From an uncultured Flavobacteriaceae bacterium (lineage in GTDB: Bacteria > Bacteroidota > Bacteroidia > Flavobacteriales > Flavobacteriaceae), in NCBI GenBank assembly GCA_937136755.1, contig CAKZOR010000146.1, positions 1 to 49,529 of the forward strand: DNA of 49,529 bases, in the 5' to 3' direction. Every line of letters starts with the position of its first letter. The first letter of the stretch is position 1. Below the pieces are notes generated by a model. The model had not been told where the DNA came from. It made no database searches and saw nothing but the letters and a program-made list of their open reading frames with translations. A program made the position numbers and the translations under genes. Positions 25,884 to 34,996 of this stretch are shown piece after piece.

Positions 25884-27679
25884 TGCCCTTAATTACAAAA
25901 ACATATTTATTTCTTTTATTAGGTGTGGCCACGCTCTTTGGAGGAGGTTCGTGGAAAGACAATCAAGACCCTGTAAGCTTTAAAGTGGTGTTGAGTAAAA
26001 GCAGCATGGGTATTAACGAGCGTATTCGAGTAGACTTTGTAATGAACAAGGATGGGGACAACTTTATTCCGCCCTCTTTTGAAGATTTTAAGGTGATTAT
26101 GGGACCCTCTCAAGCTATAAGCTCTTCTTGGGTAAATGGGGTTAGGAGTTTTTCAAAAACTTTTTCATATACCATAGCGCCTACTAGAAAAGGAAGTTTA
26201 ACCATTGCGCAAGCCCAGATAGAAATAGACGGAACAATTTATAAAACATCTGCCCAAAAAGTGACTGTTACAGATGCCGTGAAAAAGCCAAGTGAAGATA
26301 TGACTGCAGAAGATGTGGCCAATGAAAATCTATATTTGGTAGCAGAGGTCTCTAATACAAATCCTTACCTCAACGAAATGGTTACTGTAGTCTATAAACT
26401 ATATGTTGGTGCAGATATTAGTGTTACAAATTTTAGACCTGTAGACAACCCAACCTTTAATAATTTTTGGAATCAAGACATACCAGTCACTCAATACACC
26501 TTCCAATCTGGCACATATAACGGTAAACCCATGCAATATGTAGCCTTAAAAAAAGTCGTATTATACCCTCAAAAATCAGGAGAACTTCAATTGGAGCCAT
26601 TGGTGCTAGATATTACCGCAGAAGTTCCCACCAATAGAAGAGACTTCTTTGGAGGAAGACTATATGCGCAAACCAATAAAACAGTAACAGCCGGCAATAG
26701 AGTCATTCAGGTAAAACCCTTGCCTGAGGCAGGTAAACCCGATTCATTTAATGGTGCAGTCGGAAGATTTGATTTCTTTGTAAGAACGTCTAAAAACATT
26801 TTGAATGCCAATGAATCTCTTCAGGCGGTCGTGGAAGTAACTGGAAATGGAAACTTAAAATTATTCCAACTACCTGAACTTAAACTTCCGGCGGCAGTGG
26901 AAGTGTATGAGCCAGAATTTGAAGAGAAAATCACAACAAATTTATCCGGAATGAAGGGTAAAATCAGTAATAGCTATACTGTAGTACCTGCATACAAAGG
27001 AAAATACCCAATTCCATCTGTCGATTTTAGTTATTTTGATCCTTCTCTAGACAAATATATAAGCCTTACTGCAGCGCCTGTATTGTTAAATGTCATTGAA
27101 GGACCCACTTACAATGAAAACCCTAGAAATGATAATGCTACGGCTACTACAACAACCAAACAAGTCATTGAAGAAAACAGTGCATTTGGTTTTATTAAAA
27201 CAAAAACAAGCTTGATCCCAATGGCGCAAAGCAGCTTTTTTAACAGCAAAAGTTTTTGGTTGTTGTGTTTAATTCCTTTTGCCATACTTCTATTAACGGT
27301 ATTAATACACCAATTAATTACAACAAAAAAAACAGATCAAGCTTCTGCCCTGAGTAAGAGGTCGCAACGATTGGCTAAAAAATTCCTCTCAGAAGCCAAA
27401 GGGAAAAAAGCAGACAAAGACGCTTTTTATGTGGCTCTTGAAAAAGGACTACAGCTTTACCTCAAAGGAAAATTAACATTAGATAATGCAGATTTTAGCA
27501 AAGAAAACATCTACAATATCTTTACTCAAAAATCTATTTCTACAGAAACCACAGGCTTGTTAATTACTCTATTAGAGCACTGTGAAGCGGCAAGATACAG
27601 CCCATTTACAGCTGTTGAAATTGAGGAAGACTATCTAAATGCAATAAGTGCAATAAGTCAATTAGACGCGAAATTATAA
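25883..27679 (+). CDS. batD: BatD, Bat-complex membrane protein
   Basis: A BatD-family protein of about 598 aa. It has an N-terminal signal segment, three or more periplasmic beta-sandwich domains and one C-terminal helix (about 448-468) leading to a short cytoplasmic tail. The ATG at 25883 overlaps the batC stop as TAATG, better than the TTG two codons upstream. The stop likewise overlaps the batE start by 1 base, so expression is translationally coupled along the operon. Confidence 0.93.
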   Translation: MPLITKTYLFLLLGVATLFGGGSWKDNQDPVSFKVVLSKSSMGINERIRVDFVMNKDGDNFIPPSFEDFKVIMGPSQAISSSWVNGVRSFSKTFSYTIAPTRKGSLTIAQAQIEIDGTIYKTSAQKVTVTDAVKKPSEDMTAEDVANENLYLVAEVSNTNPYLNEMVTVVYKLYVGADISVTNFRPVDNPTFNNFWNQDIPVTQYTFQSGTYNGKPMQYVALKKVVLYPQKSGELQLEPLVLDITAEVPTNRRDFFGGRLYAQTNKTVTAGNRVIQVKPLPEAGKPDSFNGAVGRFDFFVRTSKNILNANESLQAVVEVTGNGNLKLFQLPELKLPAAVEVYEPEFEEKITTNLSGMKGKISNSYTVVPAYKGKYPIPSVDFSYFDPSLDKYISLTAAPVLLNVIEGPTYNENPRNDNATATTTTKQVIEENSAFGFIKTKTSLIPMAQSSFFNSKSFWLLCLIPFAILLLTVLIHQLITTKKTDQASALSKRSQRLAKKFLSEAKGKKADKDAFYVALEKGLQLYLKGKLTLDNADFSKENIYNIFTQKSISTETTGLLITLLEHCEAARYSPFTAVEIEEDYLNAISAISQLDAKL

Positions 27680-28614
27680 TGGTAAAATTAAGGTTCGCAA
27701 TGAAAAAAAATGCCACAATGACGCCAAATGAAAAACCTTACAACTTGAAGCATTCGCTTAAAGTGCACATGAATTGGTTTGTGTTTTTTTTGCTGTTGTG
27801 CCAATTAGCAATTTTTCCTGTATTAGCCCAAAATAATGCACAAAATAATTTGATTAAAGGCAATGCAGAAAAAAATCTTGAGGTCAAAAACAACGAAACA
27901 ACGAAAGCACAAAGTCAAGAAATGGCTTTTTTTAATGCGGCCACTCAAGCATATAACGCATCTAATTTTGAACTAGCGATTGATTATTACGAAAAAATAA
28001 TTGCTGCCGGATACCACAGTCCAGAGTTGTATTACAACCTAGGGAATGTGTATTACAAACTAAATGAAATAGCACTCAGTATCTATTATTTTGAAAAATC
28101 TCTGCTGCTAAACCCAAATGATCAAGAAGTCATTAAAAACTTGGGGTTTGCCCAAAAAATGACCCTTGACGCCATTCCTTCTAAAGAAGTCAATGGGATT
28201 GGAAAAGCCTATTTAAAAGTCATTAAATCCCAAAGTGAAGATCAATGGGGCTATTTGTGTATCCTTTTGGTCTTTATTTCAATAACACTTTATTTATTGT
28301 ACTATTTTGCCAATACCTCGCTGGCAAAAAGATTTTTCTTTACCACCGCTATTCTTGTAGTTCTATTGAGTGGATTATCTTACATAAACGCTTCCTTAGT
28401 AGGAAAAGAGACTCGAAAAGACCATCCAGCCATTGTTTTTGAAACAGCCAAAGTGCTCTCTGAACCAAATTCAAGTGGGATTGAAGCGTTTGAATTGCAT
28501 GAAGGAACAAAGGTTCAAATTTTAGACAGTTTTACTAATTGGTATAAAATTCAAATTGCAGACGGTCAAATTGGCTGGTTATTACAAAACCAAATTAGAC
28601 CCTTAAAAGAATAA
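27679..28614 (+). CDS. batE: BatE, TPR and SH3 domain protein
   Basis: A 311-aa protein with a hydrophobic signal segment (about 33-50, starting at HMNWFVFF), a TPR region (about 75-145), two membrane helices (about 187-207 and 215-233), and a C-terminal bacterial SH3 domain (about 250-305, ending GWLLQNQIRPL). The first ATG overlaps the batD stop (TAATG), but the true start may be one of several later ATGs, since the first 30 residues are unusually polar for a signal peptide. It is the last classical Bat gene here. Confidence 0.92.
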   Translation: MVKLRFAMKKNATMTPNEKPYNLKHSLKVHMNWFVFFLLLCQLAIFPVLAQNNAQNNLIKGNAEKNLEVKNNETTKAQSQEMAFFNAATQAYNASNFELAIDYYEKIIAAGYHSPELYYNLGNVYYKLNEIALSIYYFEKSLLLNPNDQEVIKNLGFAQKMTLDAIPSKEVNGIGKAYLKVIKSQSEDQWGYLCILLVFISITLYLLYYFANTSLAKRFFFTTAILVVLLSGLSYINASLVGKETRKDHPAIVFETAKVLSEPNSSGIEAFELHEGTKVQILDSFTNWYKIQIADGQIGWLLQNQIRPLKE

Positions 28615-28646
28615 TTCTTTGTTTTATTTTTTTCATCTTTGTAAGG

Positions 28647-28958
28647 ATGGGTTATAAACAAAATATTAAAATTTGGGTGATAGGAACTTTGCTCTTATGG
28701 CTTTTTAGTGCGATTATGCCTGCGGTTTCTATTTATGTCTTTCAAGAGAGCGATCAAATTTCCATGAATGGAACATTAGAAGAAGAACAACAAGGAGAAG
28801 AAAAAAAAGAGGATCAAAAAAAAGAGTGGATCTCCTATCAGACTTTAATCAATTATTCTACAAAAACAACTCCCTTAATAACCCATAGTTCTGTACTACA
28901 GAAATTGTACAAGAGCCCTACAAATACGATTGTTCTACCGCCTCCAGAGTTACTGTAA
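28647..28958 (+). CDS. Small single-helix membrane protein after the Bat operon
   Basis: This 103-aa protein has a hydrophobic segment at about 7-32, then a Glu/Lys/Gln-rich stretch and a C-terminal LPPPELL. No domain was recognised. It starts 32 bases after batE on the same strand, so it may belong to the operon; a near -7 box (CATCTTTG, 28634-28641) lies 5 bases before its ATG and could give it a separate, nearly leaderless transcript. The charged segment echoes that of BatC. Confidence 0.75.
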   Translation: MGYKQNIKIWVIGTLLLWLFSAIMPAVSIYVFQESDQISMNGTLEEEQQGEEKKEDQKKEWISYQTLINYSTKTTPLITHSSVLQKLYKSPTNTIVLPPPELL

Positions 28959-29047
28959 TACCTTTGCAATAACAACTCAACTATTTACTTTTTACCTTTT
29001 CTTCTTTATGGGAGTAAAAGGTGAACATCATAAAACAACAACAACTT

Positions 29048-30628
29048 ATGTTTAAAAATATAAAACAAGACATTCCTGCGAGTATTGTCGTTTTCTTCGT
29101 TGCACTCCCCCTTTGTTTGGGTATTGCGTTAGCCAGTGGAGCCCCTCTTTTTTCAGGGCTAATCGCGGGTATTGTAGGTGGAATCTTGGTAGGATTCTTG
29201 AGCGGATCTGAAATTGGAGTTTCAGGACCTGCTGCAGGTCTAGCTGCAATAGTGCTTACAGCAATAGGAACCTTAGGGGGGTTTGAGAACTTCCTATTGG
29301 CAGTCGTTTTAGGAGGCGCTATACAAATTGTCTTTGGGCTTTTAAAAGCAGGAGTCATAGGGTATTACTTTCCATCTTCAGTGATTAAAGGTATGCTCAC
29401 AGGTATAGGAATTATAATTATTCTAAAACAAATCCCACATTTTTTTGGCTATGATGCAGACCCAGAAGGCGACTTTGCTTTTATGCAAATAGATGGTCAA
29501 AATACTTTTTCTGAAATATTAGCCCCCTTGAAGGGCGTTCAGACTGGTCCTACAATTATAGCTATTATAGGTTTGGGAATTTTATTGCTTTGGGATAAAA
29601 TTTTGTCTAAAAAGGGTAAAATATTCACCTTAATACAAGGTCCATTAGTAGCTGTAGTGATTGGAATTATTTACTTTATTGTCACTAAAGATTCCGAAGG
29701 ACTCTCCATTAAAGCCAGCCATTTGGTGCAGGTTCCGGTCCCAGAGGACTTAGCTTCATTTAAAGCACAATTTACCAGTCCTAATTTTTCTGGAATTGGA
29801 AATCCTGAAGTTTGGATTGTAGCATTTACCATAGCTTTAGTAGCCAGTTTAGAAACCCTGTTGTGTGTAGAGGCCACGGACAAATTAGATCCGGATAAAA
29901 GGGTTACTCCAACCAACAGAGAATTATTGGCTCAGGGTGCAGGAAATATGTTTTCTGGACTCATTGGTGGGTTACCTGTAACACAAGTAATCGTCAGGAG
30001 TTCAGCAAATATTCAATCTGGAGGGAAAAGTAAATTAGCCGCTATTTTACATGGTTTTTTATTGCTCATTTCTGTAATGGTAATTCCTAAATTACTCAAT
30101 ATGATCCCACTTTCTGTATTGGCTTCTATACTATTAATAGTTGGGTATAAATTAGCAAAACCGGCATTGTTTAAAAAAATGTACCTGCTAGGATGGAAAC
30201 AATTCATTCCTTTTATAGTGACTGTAATGGGAATTATATTTACAGACTTACTGATAGGAATTGCTTTAGGTCTGGCTGTTGGCGTAATTGTTGTTTTGAT
30301 TAAAAGTTTTCAAAACTCTCACTTTTTACACATTGAAGACAATAGCAATGAATCCCATAAAATTAAAATGACCTTAGCAGAAGAAGTTACTTTTTTCAAC
30401 AAGGGTGCTATTTTAAAAGAACTGGATCAATTACCCCATGACAGCCATCTGGAATTAGACGTTAGAAAAACCCGATTTTTAGATTATGATATTATTGAAA
30501 TTCTTGAAGATTTTGCTGCAAAAGCGGTCATGAGAAATATCAATATTACTTTAATTTCAGAAAACGGAACAGTCTCTAATCCAGAAAGTTTTATTTCATT
30601 TTTTAACCTGAGCTCCAAAAAGGCTTAA
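29048..30628 (+). CDS. SulP-family transporter, probably bicarbonate
   Basis: A protein of about 526 aa from the ATG at 29048 (MFKNIKQDIPASIVVFFVALPLCLGIALASG); the upstream GTG at 29021 is less likely. It has about 12 helices with the SulP signature GSEIGVSGPAAGLAAIVLTA, and a C-terminal STAS domain (about 430-515). The carbonic anhydrase gene starts 15 bases downstream, which strongly suggests that this SulP carries bicarbonate, as in BicA-type systems. It is only a distant paralogue of the SulP at 7.1-8.7 kb. Confidence 0.9.
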   Translation: MFKNIKQDIPASIVVFFVALPLCLGIALASGAPLFSGLIAGIVGGILVGFLSGSEIGVSGPAAGLAAIVLTAIGTLGGFENFLLAVVLGGAIQIVFGLLKAGVIGYYFPSSVIKGMLTGIGIIIILKQIPHFFGYDADPEGDFAFMQIDGQNTFSEILAPLKGVQTGPTIIAIIGLGILLLWDKILSKKGKIFTLIQGPLVAVVIGIIYFIVTKDSEGLSIKASHLVQVPVPEDLASFKAQFTSPNFSGIGNPEVWIVAFTIALVASLETLLCVEATDKLDPDKRVTPTNRELLAQGAGNMFSGLIGGLPVTQVIVRSSANIQSGGKSKLAAILHGFLLLISVMVIPKLLNMIPLSVLASILLIVGYKLAKPALFKKMYLLGWKQFIPFIVTVMGIIFTDLLIGIALGLAVGVIVVLIKSFQNSHFLHIEDNSNESHKIKMTLAEEVTFFNKGAILKELDQLPHDSHLELDVRKTRFLDYDIIEILEDFAAKAVMRNINITLISENGTVSNPESFISFFNLSSKKA

Positions 30629-30643
30629 CCAAAAATATCTCTT

Positions 30644-31270
30644 ATGAAACTAGATAAAGTATTTAAAAACAATGAGGCTTGGATTAAAGACAAACTCAGC
30701 ACAGATAACAACTATTTTGAAGAATTGGGCAAAGGACAGAGTCCAGAATTGCTCTATATAGGGTGTTCAGACAGCCGTGTAACTGCAGAAGATCTCATGG
30801 GCTTAGGTCCAGGAGAGGTTTTTGTGCATAGAAATATTGCCAATATGGTCATAAGCATAGACCTTAATGTAATGTCAGTAGTCAATTACGCCGTAGACCA
30901 CTTAAAAGTAAATCACGTAGTGGTTTGTGGCCACTATGCCTGTGGTGGTGTAAAAGCAGCCATGCAATCTGCAGATTTAGGGATTTTAAATCCGTGGCTC
31001 AGAAATATTAGAGATGTGTACAGAATTCACAGAGACGAATTAGATGCCATAGCAGATGAGGACAAACGATACGACCGTTTGGTAGAGCTCAATGTGCAAG
31101 AACAGTGTGTTAACTTGATCAAAACAGCTACGGTACAAAAAGCTGCTAGAGATAGGAATTTAAAAGTACATGGCTGGGTATTTGATGTTCATACAGGAAG
31201 GCTCATAGATCTAAAAATAGACTTTGAAGGAATTTTGAAAAACATCATGGAAATATACCATTTAGACTAA
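30644..31270 (+). CDS. can: Beta-class carbonic anhydrase
   Basis: A 208-aa cytoplasmic enzyme with all beta-class zinc ligands: Cys41 (CSDSRV, with Asp43 and Arg45), His97 and Cys100 (GHYACGGV). It interconverts CO2 and bicarbonate. The gene directly follows the SulP gene and ends at a strong terminator, so the pair forms one unit that can take up bicarbonate and equilibrate it with CO2 for carboxylases. Confidence 0.96.
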   Translation: MKLDKVFKNNEAWIKDKLSTDNNYFEELGKGQSPELLYIGCSDSRVTAEDLMGLGPGEVFVHRNIANMVISIDLNVMSVVNYAVDHLKVNHVVVCGHYACGGVKAAMQSADLGILNPWLRNIRDVYRIHRDELDAIADEDKRYDRLVELNVQEQCVNLIKTATVQKAARDRNLKVHGWVFDVHTGRLIDLKIDFEGILKNIMEIYHLD

Positions 31271-31300
31271 ACAATAAAATAACACTGGTTGTTTTATCAA

Positions 31301-31330
31301 TAGCCATCGCAAAGCGATGGCTATTTTTTT
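31301..31330 (+). terminator. Rho-independent terminator of the SulP-carbonic anhydrase unit
   Basis: 10-bp arms (31301-31310 and 31314-31323) with an AAA loop, followed by a T8 run, 31 bases after the stop codon. Confidence 0.92.
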
Positions 31331-31370
31331 AATCGTCTTGAACATCACAAGGGTTTTCCAAAATAAACGC

Positions 31371-31433
31371 TTTGGATTACCTAGAAAATCTTAAATTTGT
31401 CCCTCAATCTTAAGCGCTGAAAAAGCCTGGAGG
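31371..31433 (+). promoter_or_regulatory. pheS promoter and unusual Shine-Dalgarno
   Basis: TTTG (31371-31374) and TAAATTTG (31392-31399) form a -33/-7 pair with a 17-base gap. GGAGG (31429-31433), 8 bases before the pheS ATG, is a true Shine-Dalgarno sequence, rare in this phylum. Confidence 0.6.
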
Positions 31434-31441
31434 AAAAGCAC

Positions 31442-32461
31442 ATGATAGACCAATTAGAAAAACACATAGAGAGGGTAAAAGCTTTTGAATCAAAAGATTC
31501 AGGGGCTATTGAAGCATTTAGAATAGAATTCTTAGGAAAAAAAGGGGTTTTAACAGATCTTTTCGCAGCCTTTAAATCTGTTCCTAATGAAGAAAAAAAA
31601 GTGTTTGGTCAAAAACTCAATGAACTAAAGATTGCTGCGACAGAAAAGATCAGCACTCTCAAAGAAGCATTAGAGGAAACCGCAACAGTTTCAGGTCTAT
31701 ACGGAGATTTAACCAGACCTGGAAGTCCCCTTGAAATAGGTTCAAGACACCCAATTTCTATTGTGAAAAATCAAATAATTGATATTTTTTCTCGCATTGG
31801 ATTTAATGTGTCAGAAGGTCCAGAAATGGAAGATGATTGGCACAATTTCACCGCCTTAAACTTGCCCGAATACCATCCGGCAAGAGACATGCAAGACACC
31901 TTTTTTATTCAAACAGATCCGGATATTCTCCTAAGAACACACACATCTTCTGTTCAGGTGCGGTATATGGAAAACAATACTCCTCCCATTAGAACAATCT
32001 CTCCGGGAAGGGTATTTAGAAATGAAGCCATCTCTGCCAGATCCCATTGTTTCTTTCACCAAGTAGAAGGCTTATACATAGATAAAGACGTTTCTTTTGC
32101 AGACTTAAAACAAACTTTACAATACTTTACTGAGTCTTTATTTGGCAAGTCTAAAATTAGATTGAGACCCTCTTACTTTCCTTTCACAGAACCCAGTGCA
32201 GAGGTAGACGTTTATTGGGGCTTAGAGACAGAAACAGACTATAAAATGACTAAGGGTACCGGTTGGCTGGAAATTATGGGTTGTGGTATGGTAGATCCTA
32301 ATGTACTTAGAAATTGTGGCATTGATCCAGAGGAATATTCTGGTTTTGCCTTTGGAATGGGTATAGACAGAATTGCCTTATTACTGCACCAAATTTCTGA
32401 TATTAGACTATTGAGCGAAAACGACATTCGTTTTCTGTCTCAATTCAAGGGCAGTTTTTAG
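31442..32461 (+). CDS. pheS: Phenylalanyl-tRNA synthetase alpha subunit
   Basis: A 339-aa class II aminoacyl-tRNA synthetase alpha subunit. It has an N-terminal coiled coil (about 1-85), a motif 2 region with [17 protein letters not shown], the conserved [15 protein letters not shown], and the motif 3 region [16 protein letters not shown]. It charges tRNA-Phe together with PheT, which is not in the window. A recognisable -33/-7 promoter and a Shine-Dalgarno precede it. Confidence 0.97.
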   Translation: MIDQLEKHIERVKAFESKDSGAIEAFRIEFLGKKGVLTDLFAAFKSVPNEEKKVFGQKLNELKIAATEKISTLKEALEETATVSGLYGDLTRPGSPLEIGSRHPISIVKNQIIDIFSRIGFNVSEGPEMEDDWHNFTALNLPEYHPARDMQDTFFIQTDPDILLRTHTSSVQVRYMENNTPPIRTISPGRVFRNEAISARSHCFFHQVEGLYIDKDVSFADLKQTLQYFTESLFGKSKIRLRPSYFPFTEPSAEVDVYWGLETETDYKMTKGTGWLEIMGCGMVDPNVLRNCGIDPEEYSGFAFGMGIDRIALLLHQISDIRLLSENDIRFLSQFKGSF

Positions 32462-32464
32462 AAA

Positions 32465-32935
32465 TTACTTCCAATCTTTGTAAGGATGTTGGCTTAGAGA
32501 AGCGTTGTAATATTTCTTTTCTCCTGTGACCTCTACCCCGAGCCAAGCTGGTTTTTCAAAGGCTTGATCAGGATCCGACAGTTCCACCTCAGCTATAACA
32601 AGCCCCTGATTGTCTCCATAAAAAACATCCACCTCAAAATGGTGATATCCTACAGACACTACATGTCTGGTCTTTTCTATTTTACCAGGCAAACAAAGTT
32701 TAAATAAGGCTTCTGCAGCTTCTTTTGACAAGGGGTTCTCCCATTCAAATCTAGACACACCCCCATCAGTAGAAATTCCTTTCACGGTTATAAACCCTCC
32801 AGTCTCTTCTACCCTAATACGAACTGTTCTGTTGGGATCTGTTGACAAAAATCCTTGCTTAATAGCCCTACTGGTCACAACTTCATTTTCATAACTCTGG
32901 TCTTTGACTAAAAATTTGCGTTCTATTTCTATCAT
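32465..32935 (-). CDS. CYTH-domain (triphosphate tunnel) protein
   Basis: With the ATG at 32935 the protein is 156 aa and begins MIEIERKFLV, the ExExK signature of CYTH/triphosphate tunnel enzymes. An upstream ATG at 32944 would add three residues. The remaining basic and acidic strand motifs (VRIRVEE, FITVKG, EVDVF, LVIAEVEL) are present. Bacterial members hydrolyse inorganic triphosphate or act on unknown substrates. It is convergent with pheS, 3 bases between stops. Confidence 0.9.
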   Translation of the reverse strand: MIEIERKFLVKDQSYENEVVTSRAIKQGFLSTDPNRTVRIRVEETGGFITVKGISTDGGVSRFEWENPLSKEAAEALFKLCLPGKIEKTRHVVSVGYHHFEVDVFYGDNQGLVIAEVELSDPDQAFEKPAWLGVEVTGEKKYYNASLSQHPYKDWK

Positions 32936-33013
32936 TTTGCACATTTAAAAAATAAGTATAAACTATCCCAGAAAAAGCTCTGGAGGTGTGTATCAACTAA
33001 AAAACACCAATTT

Positions 33014-33682
33014 CTAATACTGGGCTATTTCTATTAGTTTAGAAGAAGTGACGCTTTTAGTCTCATAAGGCGTATTGGCTAGCCAAATCATGGCCTTAGC
33101 AATATCTTTGGCTTGAATGGGCTTATATTCTTTCAAAGGACCATACCAAATGAAAAACAAACCCTTCATAACACCTTTTAATAGAAGTTCCCCCAAACGA
33201 AACTCTTTTCTAGCTCCCAGTATTAATGAAGGCTGAACAAAATGAATCTTAGGTAATTCAAGCGCTAATAGCTGGTTTTCCATAGCGCCTTTCATCTGAC
33301 TATAAAAGTTTTTAGACTGCGCATTGGCTCCTAATGCAGAAACTACTAACACCGCCTCAAAGGAAGCCTCTCTAGCCTGAGAAGCAGCTAGCAAAGGAAT
33401 CTCCACATCTATTTTTTTATAGGCTGCCATCTGCGGTGTCTTATGTTTAGTACTCCCTAAACAACAATACAAATGATCTCCTTTAATAGGATGCTCTTTC
33501 AAGCCTTCTTCTAGATCTGAATAAAGAGTTTCCTTTATTTTATAGTGATCAAAGTCTAGGGCCGTTCTTCCTATGAGATGAATTTGATCGTATCTGTAGT
33601 CTTGTATCAGCTGCAACACTAAAGCCTTTCCCACAACTCCGGTGGCACCCAATACTACCGCTACTTTTCCCATTTGAACCAT
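33014..33682 (-). CDS. NAD(P)-binding TIP30/HTATIP2-like protein
   Basis: A 222-aa atypical SDR-fold protein with GATGVVGKAL near the N-terminus and the later CCLGSTKHKTPQM and FVQPSLILGARKEFRLGE typical of the HTATIP2/TIP30 group. The reaction is unknown in bacteria. Translation may start at codon 4 (ATG at 33673), just before GKVAVVLG. Neighbouring genes give no hint of pathway. Confidence 0.88.
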   Translation of the reverse strand: MVQMGKVAVVLGATGVVGKALVLQLIQDYRYDQIHLIGRTALDFDHYKIKETLYSDLEEGLKEHPIKGDHLYCCLGSTKHKTPQMAAYKKIDVEIPLLAASQAREASFEAVLVVSALGANAQSKNFYSQMKGAMENQLLALELPKIHFVQPSLILGARKEFRLGELLLKGVMKGLFFIWYGPLKEYKPIQAKDIAKAMIWLANTPYETKSVTSSKLIEIAQY

Positions 33683-33725
33683 ACGCTAAAGATACGCTTT
33701 TGAAAGAAAATAAGCTTGGAATCTA

Positions 33726-33733
33726 TATCTTTG
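33726..33733 (+). promoter_or_regulatory. dinB -7 box
   Basis: TATCTTTG, an exact TAnnTTTG match, 14 bases before the ATG at 33748. Its position argues that the upstream in-frame TTG at 33700 is not used. Confidence 0.55.
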
Positions 33734-33747
33734 AAAAAAGCTTTTTA

Positions 33748-34845
33748 ATGTCTCTCTCCCCTCCCTTTAGAAAAATAATCCATGTAGACATGGATGCTTT
33801 CTTTGCCTCAGTAGAGCAGTTAGACAATCCTTCATTGAGAGGGCTTCCTGTGGCAGTGGGTGGGGGTGGCAAACGAGGGGTCGTTGCCGCCGCCTCCTAT
33901 GAGGCTAGAAAATTTGGAGTGCGTTCTGCCATGTCTGGAATAATGGCTAAAAGGCTTTGTCCAGACCTGATCTTTGTACCTCCTAGATTCGATCGATACA
34001 AAGAGATCTCAAATCAAATTCGCCTTATTTTTCACGAGCATACAGATTTGGTAGAACCCTTATCTTTAGATGAAGCTTATTTAGATGTAACCCAACACAA
34101 AAAAGGAACCCCGTCTGCCACACTCATTGCGCAAGACATTAGGGAAACCATTTTAAAAAGGACAGGGCTGAATGCCTCTGCCGGAGTCTCTATAAATAAG
34201 TTTGTCGCAAAAATAGCCAGTGATATTAACAAGCCAAACGGACAGAAAACCATTCCTCCTGAAGCGGTTTTGTCATTTCTTGAAACATTGGATATTCGAA
34301 AGTTTTTTGGAATTGGAAAAGTGACTGCAGATAAAATGTACGGATTAGGAATTTTTACTGGAGCAGACTTAAAGAAACATTCAGAAGATTTCTTGATAGA
34401 GAACTTTGGAAAGAGTGGTCGCTATTTTTACCAAGCCGTCAGAGGCATTCACCCCTCTGAAGTAAAACCAGAAAGGATTCAAAAATCTATTGGAGCAGAG
34501 CGAACTTTTAGTGAAAACATTAGCAGTGAAATTTTCTTGAAAGAAAAAATAGACGCTTTGGCAGAAGAACTATCCAGGCGGTTAAAGAAAAATAAGGTCT
34601 CCGGAAAAACCATTACACTCAAACTGAAGTACTCAGATTTTAATACTCAAACTAGGTCCAAAACAATTCCTTACTTTATATCTAGTAAAGATTTAATTCT
34701 AGAGAATGCTTTGGACTTGCTCTACCAAGAAAATTTAAATAACTCCGTTCGCTTAGTGGGTATTTCTATGGGAAAACTAAATAATGAAAAAGCAACTCCT
34801 ATAAAACAGCTTCCTGTAAGTGTGCAATTGCACATTGATTTCTAA
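33748..34845 (+). CDS. dinB: DNA polymerase IV (Y-family)
   Basis: About 365 aa from the ATG at 33748. It has the catalytic IHVDMDAFFASVEQ (Asp14, Asp16), SLDEAYLDV with the second acidic pair, the GVSINKFVAKIASDINKP loop, and the little-finger domain (about 240-350). It carries out error-prone translesion synthesis. It is divergent from the TIP30-like gene and followed by a folded 3' region and a terminator shared with pyk. Confidence 0.95.
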   Translation: MSLSPPFRKIIHVDMDAFFASVEQLDNPSLRGLPVAVGGGGKRGVVAAASYEARKFGVRSAMSGIMAKRLCPDLIFVPPRFDRYKEISNQIRLIFHEHTDLVEPLSLDEAYLDVTQHKKGTPSATLIAQDIRETILKRTGLNASAGVSINKFVAKIASDINKPNGQKTIPPEAVLSFLETLDIRKFFGIGKVTADKMYGLGIFTGADLKKHSEDFLIENFGKSGRYFYQAVRGIHPSEVKPERIQKSIGAERTFSENISSEIFLKEKIDALAEELSRRLKKNKVSGKTITLKLKYSDFNTQTRSKTIPYFISSKDLILENALDLLYQENLNNSVRLVGISMGKLNNEKATPIKQLPVSVQLHIDF

Positions 34846-34945
34846 ACAAGGAAGTCATTTCTGAATCTAAAGAAGATATTGATTTTTGACCCTAAAGTAA
34901 GCAGGTCACTTTAGTGCTAAAAGGGCTTTTGGTCAAATGCCTCAT

Positions 34946-34982
34946 AAAAAAAGCCGCTTACATATATGCAAGCGGCTTTTTT
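34946..34982. terminator. Bidirectional terminator between dinB and pyk
   Basis: 13-bp arms around AAGCCGCTT/AAGCGGCTT with A/T tracts on both sides: T6 on the plus strand and T7 on the minus strand. Loop 34960-34969. It lies 14 bases past the pyk stop and 100 bases past the dinB stop. Confidence 0.9.
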
Positions 34983-34996
34983 ATATAAAATATACA

